Of a stretch of DNA of 64,000 nt, positions 46,747 to 56,881 are shown piece by piece. The notes below the pieces were generated by a model, which did not search any database, was not told the DNA's origin, and saw only the letters and a list, made by a program, of their open reading frames with translations. Each line of letters begins with the position of its first letter. The first letter of the stretch is position 1. The position numbers and the translations under genes were made by a program. Source of the stretch: RHLJ01 sp963974345 (GTDB lineage Bacteria > Bacteroidota > Rhodothermia > Balneolales > Balneolaceae); NCBI GenBank assembly GCA_963974345.1, contig CAXBBW010000019.1, positions 1 to 64,000 of the forward strand, written 5' to 3'.

Positions 46747-48399
46747 CTATTTAATAAGGAGCATCTTTTTAATAAACCTATTTTCGTTAGTTCTCAGTTC
46801 GTAGAAGTATACTCCAGATGACAATCCTGATGCATCAAAAGTATATTCATGGTAACCTGCATTGACTTTATTATTTACAAGAGTTGTAACCTCTCTGCCT
46901 AGTGTATCAAAAACCTTTAATTCAACATTACTGACCTGAGATAAGTCAAAACTGATAACAGTAGTTGGGTTAAAAGGGTTTGGATAATTTTGATTTAGTT
47001 CAATTTCATCAGGAGTTTGCAGAGTTTCTTCAGTTGAAGTTACTAATGTATAAAAGAATTCGACTTCACCAGTATTGGGTAAGATATGATGTGAGGAGAA
47101 AGGGGAACTAATAGAGATAAAAGGTATTGATGAAGCAGAAAAAACCCTGCTATTAGAATAGTCATGTTTTGATTCAGCATTGCTTTCTAAGAAAATTTCA
47201 GAACTTAGTTGGTCAATTTCTGGATTTAACCAAGACCAGATATTTAAGTTACTATAACGATAAATTCGACCAGAATTATCAGCACTGTCAGCGGTAATAA
47301 AAAGTCCTTGCACATAATTTGCAGCAATAGATTTGCCAAAGTTACTATAGGCAAGATTACTGTCTTGTTTTATCTCGAATGAAATATCAAAGGGGGTAAA
47401 TTCTTCATCCTTACTATTATTTCTAAAATAGAATACGGAGCCAGTTTGTTGTTTTTTTGGTGCTCCAACAAATACGGGGTAATAGGTAGTTTGATTTGGT
47501 GAAACTGCTTTAACCGGAATAGCAATATCTTGAAGATGTATGGTAGAATATCCAAACTGATCTCCGGATTCTCCCTCTGGGTCTGTAATTTTTAATGACT
47601 GAATCCATGTACTATCTTGCTTTTCGAAGATATAAACAGCCCCTGATTTAGGTACTTCTCCGTCAGCATTATAAGCTCCAATAACAATGTAATTTGCGTA
47701 GTCAATGGTCGAAATAGAGTAACCAAATTGATCGCCTGATTGTCCGTCTTCAGCAATAAGTTTTTGTTTTTGAATCCACTGCTGTCCATCAAATTCGAAC
47801 ACATAAACTGCGCCACTATTTGCACTTTCTCCATCTGAAGAAGGCGCGCTTATAAAGAGTGTATTTTTATAACTACTAAGCTGTATAGCATGCGCGAAAT
47901 TATCACCAGGTTTAGTATCGTTACCTGTTATAACCGAATCAAGCTTCCAGATCCATTTATCTGATTCATTAACCATTTTATATAAGAATACAGCACCAAC
48001 ACCTTGCAAACTATCTGGGTGGTTTTCGGCACCTATTGCAGCGTAGTTAAACCATTCCGTATTATCAATATTTGGAACACTACCAAGTGCGGAGCTTATC
48101 CCAAATTTCATTCCTTCCATAGGTTCTGGAGAGATAATACCATCAATTCTCATTTCAGGATTTCTTCCACCTGATAAAATCATTGAATATGCAGTGCCAG
48201 AACTATCAATACCATCTTCAATTTTATTTGGGGCAGTTACAATTGTTCTATCCCATAGGCTGCTGATAGACCATCCATAAAGTGAATTATGATCTAATTC
48301 CGGCTTTTCAGAATCAACTTTAACTTGTGCATTTATAGGTTCGATGATAAAAAGACAAAAAAATAGGATAGGTAAAAAAGAACTTAAAGTTGGTCGCAT
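46747..48399 (-). CDS. Secreted FG-GAP repeat protein with T9SS type A sorting domain
   Basis: A 550-residue exported protein: signal peptide (LFFCLFIIEPINAQ), then integrin-like FG-GAP repeats (DGQSGDQFGYSISTIDYANY, GAVYIFEKQDSTW, EGESGDQFGYSTIHLQ), each ending in a GAVYVF-type strand, forming a propeller. The C-terminus, about 465-550, is the sorting domain (LNQNYPNPFNPTT ... KKMLLIK). It is expected on the cell surface or in the medium. No catalytic residues were identified. It stands alone as a transcription unit. Confidence 0.87.
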   Translation of the reverse strand: MRPTLSSFLPILFFCLFIIEPINAQVKVDSEKPELDHNSLYGWSISSLWDRTIVTAPNKIEDGIDSSGTAYSMILSGGRNPEMRIDGIISPEPMEGMKFGISSALGSVPNIDNTEWFNYAAIGAENHPDSLQGVGAVFLYKMVNESDKWIWKLDSVITGNDTKPGDNFAHAIQLSSYKNTLFISAPSSDGESANSGAVYVFEFDGQQWIQKQKLIAEDGQSGDQFGYSISTIDYANYIVIGAYNADGEVPKSGAVYIFEKQDSTWIQSLKITDPEGESGDQFGYSTIHLQDIAIPVKAVSPNQTTYYPVFVGAPKKQQTGSVFYFRNNSKDEEFTPFDISFEIKQDSNLAYSNFGKSIAANYVQGLFITADSADNSGRIYRYSNLNIWSWLNPEIDQLSSEIFLESNAESKHDYSNSRVFSASSIPFISISSPFSSHHILPNTGEVEFFYTLVTSTEETLQTPDEIELNQNYPNPFNPTTVISFDLSQVSNVELKVFDTLGREVTTLVNNKVNAGYHEYTFDASGLSSGVYFYELRTNENRFIKKMLLIK

Positions 48400-48525
48400 A
48401 ATGATTCAAACTTAGCATGTTTTATAAACACTACTTAAAAATGAAGAATTTAATCATAAACTCAAAAGATGGCTTTAAGAATGAAGCTGTTTTGTACTGT
48501 TTAATTGTGAAGTAACTTTCAGAAA

Positions 48526-48557
48526 TAAAAAAAGCTCCCAATCAATTGGGAGCTTTG
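48526..48557 (-). terminator. Terminator of the RND pump operon
   Basis: An 11-bp perfect stem AAAGCTCCCAA / TTGGGAGCTTT has a TCAA loop. On the minus strand it runs into a T-rich tail. It lies 26 bp past the pump stop codon. Confidence 0.92.
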
Positions 48558-48582
48558 AAATTTGATACGATATGTAAATCAA

Positions 48583-51500
48583 TTAAGAGTTTGCCAACTC
48601 AACAGTTTCAGTATTTTTACTAAATGGATTCCAACTTATTGATTTCATTCTAACCAACACTTTGTCGGCTGTTATATAAACCACAGGAATAAAGACAAGT
48701 GTAATTAGAGTAGATGCAGTAAGGCCACCAATAACAACACGGGCTAAAGAAGCTTGAATTTCTGCACCTGGTCCTATTCCAAAAGAAAGAGGGAGGAGAC
48801 CAAGTACGGTTGTAAGTGTGGTCATAAGAATAGGGCGGAGGCGAAGTTTCCCAGCTGCGAGAACTGCATCCAATACTTTCATTCCTTGTTCACGTCTAAG
48901 CAGGTTTATATAATCGACTAATACGATTGCATTATTTACCACTATACCAATTAGCATGATGATTCCCATCAAGCTTTGAATGTTTAGTGTAGTACCCGTT
49001 AATAATAAAGTTGGAACCACACCAATTACAGCCAAAGGAACAGAAAACATTACAACCAACGGATCAAGAAATCGCTCGAATTGTCCCGCCATTACCATGT
49101 AAATCAGGATTAAGGCAAGCAATATTGACAATTGGAAATCAGCAGCAGCTTTTTGCTGTTCTTCATATTCACCAGAAAATACAATACTATAACCTTCAGG
49201 TAAATTTAAACTTATAAGTTCGTTTCGAATCATATCAACAGCATCTCCAAGGGCAAGCCCGGGCTCCAGATTTGCAGAGATATTAGTTACTCTTTGACCG
49301 TTTATTCTACTAATTCCTGTAGGTCCACGACCGACTTCTTTTTCAATAACAGAAGAAACAGGTAAAACTCTTCCATCTGGGGTTCTAATCGAGATATTAT
49401 CTAAATCGAGAGCACTTAATCTGTCTTCTGGGCGTAAGCGAACAATGATAGGGTATTCATCACCACCATCACGATAAGCTCCTGCTTGGCTACCACCGAT
49501 ATTCGTTTGTATAACGCCAGCTACTTGATTTACTGATAGCCCCAAATCTGCAATCTTTTCGCGATTAAATTTTATACGTTGTTCTGGGCGACCTTCACTA
49601 CGACCAACTCGGGCACCAACAACGCCTGGAATTCTTTCTAGTTCAAGTTTTATTTGCTGAGCAATTTCATAAGATTTTTCAATTTCATATCCACGAAGCT
49701 GAATTTGAACCGCTTCATCTCCATCACCGCTTCCAAATAACCTTCTTAAAATCCATAGACCAGACTGGGCGCGTACTCTGATTTCTGCACCAGGGATTTT
49801 TCCTTCTATATTTTTACGAATTTCATCTGCAATATCAGAAGTATTTCCTTTTCGCTCTGATGAAGGTACCATAGCGATTTCTACCTCAGCTCGTCCGTCA
49901 CGAACTTCAGTAGTGAAATTCTTTACATCATCCATTGGAAGATTAGCGAGTACAATTGTTTCTAGTTCTTTTAAGTACTGATTTTGAACGGCAATATTTG
50001 TTCCATCAGCCATTTCAAGATCAATACTAATTTCATCAGCATCGGTTTGAGGAGCTAACTCTACAGGAATAAGTGGCACTAAAAGGAAGTTTGTAACTAC
50101 TAGCAAAGAAGTAACTCCGAAAACGGTATATCGATGTTTTAAAGCTCCTTCAAGTATGATTGCATATCTTTTCTCGAGTTTTTCAAAAAGCTGATTGAAC
50201 TTTCCTTTTTTTGCTTTTCCACCATTCGGTTTTACCGATAAGAACTTACTAGAAAGCATGGGTACTAATGTAAGCGCAACAAATAAAGAACAGATTAGCG
50301 AAAATACCACTACAAGCGCCAATTGTTTGAATAACAATCCTGATATCGTTTGCATAAAAATAACAGGAAGGAAGATAACTATGGTGGTTAATGTAGATGC
50401 GACAATGGCGCCAGCAACCTGTTTTGTTCCAATTAATGCACTGGTTTTAAGGTCTTCACCTTCTTCTTCTCTCATTCTGATAATATTCTCAAGAACCACA
50501 ATGGCGTTATCAACAATCAGACCTACACCGAGTGCAAGTCCTCCAAAACTCATTTGATTGAGTGTAAGATCTCCAAAATAAAGTAAGCCAAACGTGGCAA
50601 TTATCGAGATAGGAATGGCAGCCGCAATTATAAAAGTAGAAGAGCCATTTCTAAAGAATACATACAATACAAAAACAGCAAGCAAAGCTCCCCAAAGCGC
50701 AGAATTCTTTACGTTATTGATAGAATCTTGTATAAAAGTACTTTGATCTTGAGTTATGAAAAGCTCTAGGTCGTTTCTTTCAGAGTTAATTAGTTCAACT
50801 TCTTTAAGAACTTCAGCTGCAACATCTACTGTATTAGCTCCAGTTTGTTTTCGTATAAAAAAGCGAACCATAGGTTTTTTGTTGATGGTCACTAACCGAT
50901 CCAGATCTTCATATCCAAAAGAAACTTCAGCAACATCTTTAACTCTAATTGTTTTCCCATCAATAGTAGTTATTACTGTATTTGCTATTTCGTCGATTGA
51001 GTCATATTCACCAAGAGTACGAATATAAAGGCGTTGTGTACCTTCATTCACATTTCCACCAGCAGCATTGGTATTTTCTCGCGAAATGGCTTGTTGGACC
51101 TGAAGCGTTGATAAACCACTAGCTATTAGTCGATCTCTTTTAATATCAACTTTGATTTCTCTATCAACACCACCCCAAATATCAATTGAGCCAACACCAT
51201 TAATTTGTTCGAATCTCTTTGTAATTTCCCGATCAAGTAGACGAGTCAAGTCTGCAAGGTTTTTATCGGAATTAGCTCCCACTACAACAATAGGTGAATT
51301 ATTAGGATCAAATTTCCAAATTCGTGGTGAATCGGCTTCCTCGGGGAGGCTTCCTCGAACCCTATCTAAAGCTGCTCTAATATCATTAGCAGCTGCATCA
51401 ATATTAATACCTTGTGCAAACTCGAGAGTTACACGACTGTTTCCTTCATTTGAATTGGAACGAACTCGTTCTACTCCTGGAACACCTGCAACGGCATTTT

Positions 51501-51702
51501 CAATTCGTTCGGTTATGATATTCTCGATCTCTTCAGGACCAACGTTATTATAGTTGGTTGAAATAGTAAGTTGAGGATATTCGATAGGAGGCAGTAAATC
51601 TACTGGCAAATAATGGAAGCCCATTATTCCAAGTGTAATAATGATCAAAAAGACCATCGAAGTAGCTACTGGGCGTTTTATAGAAGTTTCTGTAATTGGC
51701 AT
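48583..51702 (-). CDS. RND efflux permease (HAE-type AcrB/MexB-like)
   Basis: A 1039-residue inner-membrane transporter. Helix 1 (RPVATSMVFLIIITLGIMGF), the porter domain start (EYPQLTISTNYNNVGPEEIE), the proton-relay Asp in GLALGVGLIVDNAIVVLENI (one Asp where AcrB has a pair), the second half GEYEEQQKAAADFQLSILLALILIYMVMA and the motif IGIVVNNAIVLVDYIN are all present. The N- and C-terminal halves show the usual duplication. It pumps drugs or other amphiphiles with its adaptor. No outer-membrane channel gene is adjacent, so a TolC-like partner must be encoded elsewhere. It lies 12 bp after the adaptor gene. Confidence 0.93.
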   Translation of the reverse strand: MPITETSIKRPVATSMVFLIIITLGIMGFHYLPVDLLPPIEYPQLTISTNYNNVGPEEIENIITERIENAVAGVPGVERVRSNSNEGNSRVTLEFAQGINIDAAANDIRAALDRVRGSLPEEADSPRIWKFDPNNSPIVVVGANSDKNLADLTRLLDREITKRFEQINGVGSIDIWGGVDREIKVDIKRDRLIASGLSTLQVQQAISRENTNAAGGNVNEGTQRLYIRTLGEYDSIDEIANTVITTIDGKTIRVKDVAEVSFGYEDLDRLVTINKKPMVRFFIRKQTGANTVDVAAEVLKEVELINSERNDLELFITQDQSTFIQDSINNVKNSALWGALLAVFVLYVFFRNGSSTFIIAAAIPISIIATFGLLYFGDLTLNQMSFGGLALGVGLIVDNAIVVLENIIRMREEEGEDLKTSALIGTKQVAGAIVASTLTTIVIFLPVIFMQTISGLLFKQLALVVVFSLICSLFVALTLVPMLSSKFLSVKPNGGKAKKGKFNQLFEKLEKRYAIILEGALKHRYTVFGVTSLLVVTNFLLVPLIPVELAPQTDADEISIDLEMADGTNIAVQNQYLKELETIVLANLPMDDVKNFTTEVRDGRAEVEIAMVPSSERKGNTSDIADEIRKNIEGKIPGAEIRVRAQSGLWILRRLFGSGDGDEAVQIQLRGYEIEKSYEIAQQIKLELERIPGVVGARVGRSEGRPEQRIKFNREKIADLGLSVNQVAGVIQTNIGGSQAGAYRDGGDEYPIIVRLRPEDRLSALDLDNISIRTPDGRVLPVSSVIEKEVGRGPTGISRINGQRVTNISANLEPGLALGDAVDMIRNELISLNLPEGYSIVFSGEYEEQQKAAADFQLSILLALILIYMVMAGQFERFLDPLVVMFSVPLAVIGVVPTLLLTGTTLNIQSLMGIIMLIGIVVNNAIVLVDYINLLRREQGMKVLDAVLAAGKLRLRPILMTTLTTVLGLLPLSFGIGPGAEIQASLARVVIGGLTASTLITLVFIPVVYITADKVLVRMKSISWNPFSKNTETVELANS

Positions 51703-51714
51703 ATTAAGTCCGTA

Positions 51715-53016
51715 CTAAAAAGTTGAAGCTTGTGGATTGGTAGATTCCTGAAGCGCTTGTTTCAAAAGATCTTCACGTTGTAGCATTTGTAAGCCGATTA
51801 CTTTATCCCAGCTTACTGTTCTTATTCGGGCTTGTTCTCTGCCTTCTCCTAATAAATCTTGACCAAGTGTAATTACCCATTGTCCGCTTTCAAGACCGCC
51901 AACGCCAACTTCCATTCGACCACGTGCTAACACATTGATCAATTTAAATTGTACTGGAGTAGGTTCTGTAAGAGGATCAAGTGAATTACCGTTGTTACTG
52001 TCATTAGCAGGTTCAATTTCAGATCCCATTGAAGAAGCAACAAAAACACCTTCTGCACCCGAAGTCGGATCGGTATAAATAGCACTAATTGGAATTAAAG
52101 TTGCTTTTTCACTTTCACCGAAAAGAACATCAACAGGGACAAACATACCGGGTTTTAACCACCCGTTTTGATTTTCAACATCAATTTCAGCTTCCGTACT
52201 TCTGGTTATTTCATTTAAGAAAGGAGAGACTCTGGAAAGTTTAGCTTCTATAACTCTATCGTTTCCTTCATAATCTTCTACAAGAATATGGGCAGTTTGA
52301 CCGATTGAAATTTTATTAAGCATAGTTTCAGTAAGTATAATTTCTACACGTAATTTTGTAAGGTCTCCAATCATAAATAATTGAGTATTGCCATTGACTT
52401 GCATCCCAACTTGAGCATTACGTTGTCCAATAGTTCCTGATATTGGGGCTCTTACAATAGTTCTTGCGAGTGCTTCTTTTCTTTCCTCAACAAGAGATTT
52501 AGACTGAGATACTTGAGCTTTAGCTAATTCCACATCTGCATCAGCAGATATAAGTTGCGCGTCAAGTTGCTCGATTTCAGAAGTACTGCTCAAGTTCTTA
52601 TCAGCGAGTTGCTTTGTTCGGTCGTAACGAGATTTTAATTCTGAATAGCGAGCCTCTGCTTGTTTTAAGCGGGCATTGTTGATGTTTAGTCCTGCATCTG
52701 CCTGAACCAATTGTTGACGAAACTGCTCATCTTCTAATTGGATTAGTTTGTCTCCCTTTTTTACATAATCACCGTTTTCTACAAAAACTGCAGAAACCTT
52801 TGCATTAATTTGTGGAAAAAGAGGTACTTGATTCTCGGAGCGAACATTCCCACTGAAACGTTCAACAAGCGGTAGAGAACCATACCGAGCTTGAACTGCT
52901 TCAACTGCAGGAATTACGGTATTTCCTTGAGGCTTATTTTCCTGTGTATCTTCTGAAGAAGAGGAACAAGAAATCAGTATGAAAACGAGTACTATTAATA
53001 TATTTTTTTGATTCAT
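51715..53016 (-). CDS. RND periplasmic adaptor (membrane fusion lipoprotein)
   Basis: A 433-residue adaptor with a lipoprotein signal: LIVLVFILISCSSSS, lipobox LISC. It has a biotinyl/lipoyl-like half (PLFPQINAKVSAVFVENGDYV), a long alpha-hairpin coiled coil (about 100-185, ARYSELKSRYDRTKQL ... EERKEALART), the second lipoyl half (IVRAPISGTIGQRNAQVG) and a beta-barrel domain. It joins the pump to an outer-membrane channel. A Ser/Asn-rich linker near 340 is unusual but harmless. It is the first gene of the two-gene operon; no regulator is adjacent. Confidence 0.93.
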   Translation of the reverse strand: MNQKNILIVLVFILISCSSSSEDTQENKPQGNTVIPAVEAVQARYGSLPLVERFSGNVRSENQVPLFPQINAKVSAVFVENGDYVKKGDKLIQLEDEQFRQQLVQADAGLNINNARLKQAEARYSELKSRYDRTKQLADKNLSSTSEIEQLDAQLISADADVELAKAQVSQSKSLVEERKEALARTIVRAPISGTIGQRNAQVGMQVNGNTQLFMIGDLTKLRVEIILTETMLNKISIGQTAHILVEDYEGNDRVIEAKLSRVSPFLNEITRSTEAEIDVENQNGWLKPGMFVPVDVLFGESEKATLIPISAIYTDPTSGAEGVFVASSMGSEIEPANDSNNGNSLDPLTEPTPVQFKLINVLARGRMEVGVGGLESGQWVITLGQDLLGEGREQARIRTVSWDKVIGLQMLQREDLLKQALQESTNPQASTF

Positions 53017-53168
53017 TTAAAATCCGAAGCTTTTGATTAGTTACATTGCCCTTAACTATATTTCTAAACAAAGTTCTCCCTTCGAATTGTTAAATACTAT
53101 AAAAAATTGTTTTAAATAGTATCTGAGATTTTATAAATGGTGTTCATTTTTTGTGTTAAAATGATTGA

Positions 53169-54890
53169 CTAATCTCCATCTTCAAACACAAAAGAAGGGT
53201 TTATATCCTGACTTAAGCGCTCTTGATACAGCTTTTCCTCAAACATTCGTTCCACATCTTTTAATGTATCAGCGTCTTTGGGAGATAAATCCCAACGAAT
53301 GGCTTTGAATCGTGGAAAGCGAAGGGTGTATTTGGCTTTCGTTCTTTTGTTGATTTGAATGTCTTCGAATTCCAATTCAACAATCAATTCAGGTTTCAGT
53401 AAAACGGTAGGACCAAAACGTTCCTGAGTTAAGGATTTTATCCGTTTATTCATTTCGGTAAGTTCTTCATTTGAATATCCACCATAAGCTTTTCCAATGG
53501 GGATGAATTCCTCTTCATAGCGCTCGTCGTCTTTTACGGAGATTCCCAAGGTAAAATCAGAATAAGATCCACCACGTTTACCACTTCCTGCATGAGCATA
53601 TAAAATTACTGTATCAAGAGAACCGCTTGGCTTTTTAACTTTCAACCACGATTTCCTGCGCTGGCCATATTCATAAATGGAATCTTTCCGCTTCAACATC
53701 AAACCTTCGTTGCCATGCGCTAAAGCTCGTTCAAATAATTCTTCAACATGCTCCTGATTTTTTACCTGAATCTGAGAAGTGATTGGGAGATTATAGGTTT
53801 TTGAAAGTCCTTCTAGTTTTTCCCTGCGAATTAATAAAGGCTCATGGAATAACGAATCATTATTTAGATATAAAACATCGTAAGTAATAAAAAGAACGGG
53901 GTATTGATTCAATAGCTTCTTCGAAGGTTTCTTAACACCCATACGCTTTTGAAGTAATTGAAAGGGCATAATCGTATTGTCTTTGAATACACAGATTTCC
54001 CCATCTAACACCAATTCGGGGAGATTTCTTTCCTTAAGGAAGTCCCGAATTTCAGGAAATGAATGAGTCACCACATTTAAATCTCTAGAAAAAAGTTCAA
54101 CTTTTTCTCCAGATATATGAGCCTGACATCGCATTCCATCAAATTTCTCCTCGGCAATATATTCATGGAGGGTATCAAAGGAACGACTTTCCATCGGGCT
54201 AGCTAACATAAACGACAGAGGATGGAATAGTTTGAAAGAAGCCGTATTCAAGGCATTATTTTTAGCAAGCACGGCTGTTTCGCCAAGACTCCCAGTTATC
54301 ATATAAGCAAACCGAACGGATTCTAAATCTTTCCCAAAAGCTTTAGAAATTGCATTTACAACACTCTTGGTTTCAAAACCGATACGAAGTGATCCTTGTC
54401 CTATAATTCGGATGAAATACTTCACTTCCAGTGGACTCATTCTCGTCCACACTTCTAGAATCAACGCCTGCTTTTCATCTCTTTTTCGAAGAAGATGTAA
54501 TTGCTCGTAAATCTCATTGACTTCCTGAAGCGTAAGCTCTTCTCCATTAAACTTGGCATTGGCTTCCGGGATATTCTCCATTAATCGCTGAATAGTTTCG
54601 GAAGAACTTCCAGTCGCTGTTCGGCTGGGTTTGAATACCAATTCGTAATCTATTTCACAAAACTCAGCAGCCAGTGTTGCTAAAGTCCGATAACCTACCG
54701 AAGCTCTTTTCCCCGAAACAGATGAAAAAGCTCCTTCACCTAAATACTGAGCAGCTAACAAAATATCCTCATCCGATACCAGTACTTGAAAGTATTCTTT
54801 GCATAAAGCAATTTTCGCGTTATTCCCACGAGTTGTCGAAATAGTTTGGGCGAGTTTGGCGAGATATTTGAAACTATTACTTTGCAGCAT
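53169..54890 (-). CDS. ATP-dependent DNA ligase
   Basis: A 573-residue ligase from the ATG at 54890. The reading frame stays open a further 21 codons upstream (to 54953), but those codons read KSPLERGFRGV, the translation of a well-known dispersed palindrome, so I reject them. Domains: alpha-helical DNA-binding N-terminus, adenylation domain with the nucleotide Lys in EEKFDGMRCQAH, LDGEICVF, EGLMLKRKDSIYEYG and SWLKVKK, then the OB-fold (ELEFEDIQINKRT...LRFPRFKAIRWD). It seals nicks with ATP. It is paired with the MBL-fold exonuclease gene just upstream (ligase-associated repair set). Confidence 0.92.
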   Translation of the reverse strand: MLQSNSFKYLAKLAQTISTTRGNNAKIALCKEYFQVLVSDEDILLAAQYLGEGAFSSVSGKRASVGYRTLATLAAEFCEIDYELVFKPSRTATGSSSETIQRLMENIPEANAKFNGEELTLQEVNEIYEQLHLLRKRDEKQALILEVWTRMSPLEVKYFIRIIGQGSLRIGFETKSVVNAISKAFGKDLESVRFAYMITGSLGETAVLAKNNALNTASFKLFHPLSFMLASPMESRSFDTLHEYIAEEKFDGMRCQAHISGEKVELFSRDLNVVTHSFPEIRDFLKERNLPELVLDGEICVFKDNTIMPFQLLQKRMGVKKPSKKLLNQYPVLFITYDVLYLNNDSLFHEPLLIRREKLEGLSKTYNLPITSQIQVKNQEHVEELFERALAHGNEGLMLKRKDSIYEYGQRRKSWLKVKKPSGSLDTVILYAHAGSGKRGGSYSDFTLGISVKDDERYEEEFIPIGKAYGGYSNEELTEMNKRIKSLTQERFGPTVLLKPELIVELEFEDIQINKRTKAKYTLRFPRFKAIRWDLSPKDADTLKDVERMFEEKLYQERLSQDINPSFVFEDGD

Positions 54891-54892
54891 TA

Positions 54893-54930
54893 TTAACACA
54901 CCCCTAAATCCCCTCTCAAGAGGGGACTTT
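54893..54930. repeat. Dispersed palindrome (CCCCTCT-CA-AGAGGGG)
   Basis: Perfect 7-bp arms at 54910-54925 with a 2-base loop, within AGTCCCCTCTTGAGAGGGG when read on the minus strand. Its translation (SPLERGFRGV) appears as a spurious N-terminal extension of the ligase. It provides the ligase's immediate upstream sequence. Confidence 0.75.
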
Positions 54931-55064
54931 TTACTGTCATGTCGAATGAACATGAGACATCTGAATAGTTGTATGATTGAAAGACACTTTTTAGATTTCT
55001 CTCTCCAGTCGAAATGACAAAAACCTCATTATTTGTTATTCCTAATTCACCTATTCTCATATTC

Positions 55065-56051
55065 CTAATTCCCATCACCCTCAAAGTCTAAAAAAGCCGA
55101 ATCAATTCCCAAATTTTCCAAATAATGCTGAACTACTTTCGGATTCGGAGTATGGGTCACCCACACTTTTTTAGGATTAATTTTCGAACACAAATCAATC
55201 AATTCAAAGAAATCCAAGTGATCAGAAATAGGTATCAATTCATCCACAGTTAGTTGAGTTTGTCGGGATTCATTAGCTGCCCAACCCGAACAATAGGCTA
55301 CTTTCGTTTTCTTTAGGTTAGATGCAAAACCTTTTCCCAACGCAGAACTTGGACAAATCAGAATCTTTCCTTCGCAATTCTCCCGTTGATAAGTTTCATA
55401 TTCTCCGAGTGGATAGCCAAACTCTTCATACACCGAACACAGTTTAAATCCGGCGCCATGAATTTGCATAGGGTGATTGAGTTCCTTCAGCATAAACATT
55501 AACTCCTGAGCTTTCCCCAAGTTGTAAGCTGTAAAAATAGGAGTAAATCCTTCTTCTAGTGAAGTGGAGGCAAAATCCTGAACCTGCTTAGTGAGCGTTT
55601 CCTCCGATTTCCATTTATAAATAGGAAGACTAAAAGTAGCCTCGGTAATAAACTGATCGATAGGAGCATCCGGTAACAGAAATCCTTCGGTAGCAGGAGC
55701 AGGAGGGGTGCGATAATCACCAGTGTACAAAACAGAACCCAGTTCACTTTCCACAAAAGTCATTGCAGAGCCGAGAATATGTCCCGCAGGGTAGAAAGTT
55801 ACCCGAGCGTTTTCGGTTTCTATAGGTTGATGGAAATCCAATTTGGTGATCTCGCCCTTAAAACCACGAAGTCGCATAAAAGCAGCAGTAGGAGGAGTTG
55901 CAAACACACTCAATTTTCGATTGGTTGGTATATGATCGGCGTGAGCGTGGGACACAAAAATATGCTTTGCTTTAGCGCCAGAATAATCCAATCCAATTCC
56001 CACTTCTGGGAGCAAAATTCCATGATATCCAGCTTTAGTTATCTTGAGCAT
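55065..56051 (-). CDS. Ligase-associated DNA exonuclease (MBL fold)
   Basis: A 328-residue metallo-beta-lactamase-fold nuclease of the beta-CASP-like type. Zinc ligands are visible: SHAHADHIPTN (HxHxDH), YPAGHILGSAMTF, VLYTGDYRTPPAP (Asp), and ISDHLDFFEL plus VWVTHTPNPK near the C-terminus. The family is named for its conserved partnership with ATP-dependent DNA ligase (and often an Lhr-type helicase, not seen here). The ligase gene lies downstream on the same strand, separated by repeat-rich DNA. Confidence 0.88.
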   Translation of the reverse strand: MLKITKAGYHGILLPEVGIGLDYSGAKAKHIFVSHAHADHIPTNRKLSVFATPPTAAFMRLRGFKGEITKLDFHQPIETENARVTFYPAGHILGSAMTFVESELGSVLYTGDYRTPPAPATEGFLLPDAPIDQFITEATFSLPIYKWKSEETLTKQVQDFASTSLEEGFTPIFTAYNLGKAQELMFMLKELNHPMQIHGAGFKLCSVYEEFGYPLGEYETYQRENCEGKILICPSSALGKGFASNLKKTKVAYCSGWAANESRQTQLTVDELIPISDHLDFFELIDLCSKINPKKVWVTHTPNPKVVQHYLENLGIDSAFLDFEGDGN

Positions 56052-56177
56052 AGTGTTTTGTAATACTTTTTTATGCTGTCATCCTGAGGCTACCGCTGAA
56101 GGATCTGCAAAACTATTAAGAGATATAAATTCTTTAATTTCAATCAGAATGATATGTTATTCAAATAATGTACTGAA

Positions 56178-56347
56178 AGCTGTCATCCCGAGCGCCCGAG
56201 TAATAATCGCGGGTAAGTTCGTTTCGCGAGGGATCTCAAATGTTGCATAACCCATAGCTGACTCAGTATTTGATACTCTTCGCGAATCACTCAAAACCTC
56301 AAAACATTCCGTTGCGCTCAGAGTGACAGTATTCACGTTCAATAAAC
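56178..56347. repeat. MITE-like palindromic element, copy 1
   Basis: Bounded by imperfect inverted ends TGTCATCCCGAGCGC (56181) and GCGCTCAGAGTGACA (56314-56328), with an inner imperfect inverted pair CGCGAGGGATC / GATACTCTTCGCG. The flank GTATTCACGTTCAATAAAC is shared with copy 2. There is no coding capacity. Confidence 0.75.
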
Positions 56348-56427
56348 AATATTCAATGAAAAGATAGGAAGTAGGACTGACAACGTTATGTCATCATTAT
56401 TTCGATTTTTTGAACACATAGTATTTG

Positions 56428-56594
56428 CTATCATCCCGAGCACCCGGAATAAATTCAGATCGGGTAGGTTTCGCGAGGGATCTCAAATGTTGCATAACCC
56501 ATAACTGACTCAGCATTTGATACTCTTCGCGACACACCCGAAGCCATACTACATACAGCAGCGCTCAGAGTGACAGTATTCACGTTCAATAAAC
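56428..56594. repeat. MITE-like palindromic element, copy 2
   Basis: A direct repeat of copy 1, about 248 bp downstream. The core from TTTCGCGAGGGATCTCAAAT to GATACTCTTCGCG is nearly identical, as is the 3' end GCGCTCAGAGTGACAGTATT. The segments between have diverged. Confidence 0.75.
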
Positions 56595-56632
56595 TAATAT
56601 GAAATGGTGACAGTTAACCTCGTTCCGTAGCT

Positions 56633-56676
56633 CTGCTGCGGAATGCATTCTTGAAGCTCCAGCTTCTCTCACCGTC
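56633..56676. repeat. Pair of short palindromes
   Basis: TTCCG ... CGGAA (56633-56653) and GAAGCT-CC-AGCTTC (56663-56676) lie just beyond copy 2 of the MITE-like element. They are typical small interspersed palindromes. Confidence 0.5.
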
Positions 56677-56840
56677 CCCAATCTCCTAAGTTTGTGACTT
56701 AAAAAGATTCAGTTTAGCAAAACTTAGACTTGTAATAAGGTTTAAGACCTTTGAATCAAAATTTCTCATCCCCATCTTTAACTTCTTACAGGAATGTATT
56801 CTAACTCTAAGTACAATTCGTTAAAGTTCTCCTGAGGGAA

Positions 56841-56881
56841 AATAAAAAAGATAGGTATCATTTTAACTTTAGATACCTATC
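56841..56881 (-). terminator. Terminator of the CotH-like gene
   Basis: A perfect 10-bp stem GATAGGTATC / GATACCTATC has a 12-base loop. On the minus strand it is followed by TTTTTTATT. It lies about 235 bp past the CotH-like stop, the nearest upstream gene on that strand. Confidence 0.75.

Noticed and set aside
53017..53168. Hidden TolC-like or TetR gene by the RND operon
   Set aside because: The gap is only 152 bp and holds no usable frame; the next gene is the DNA ligase.
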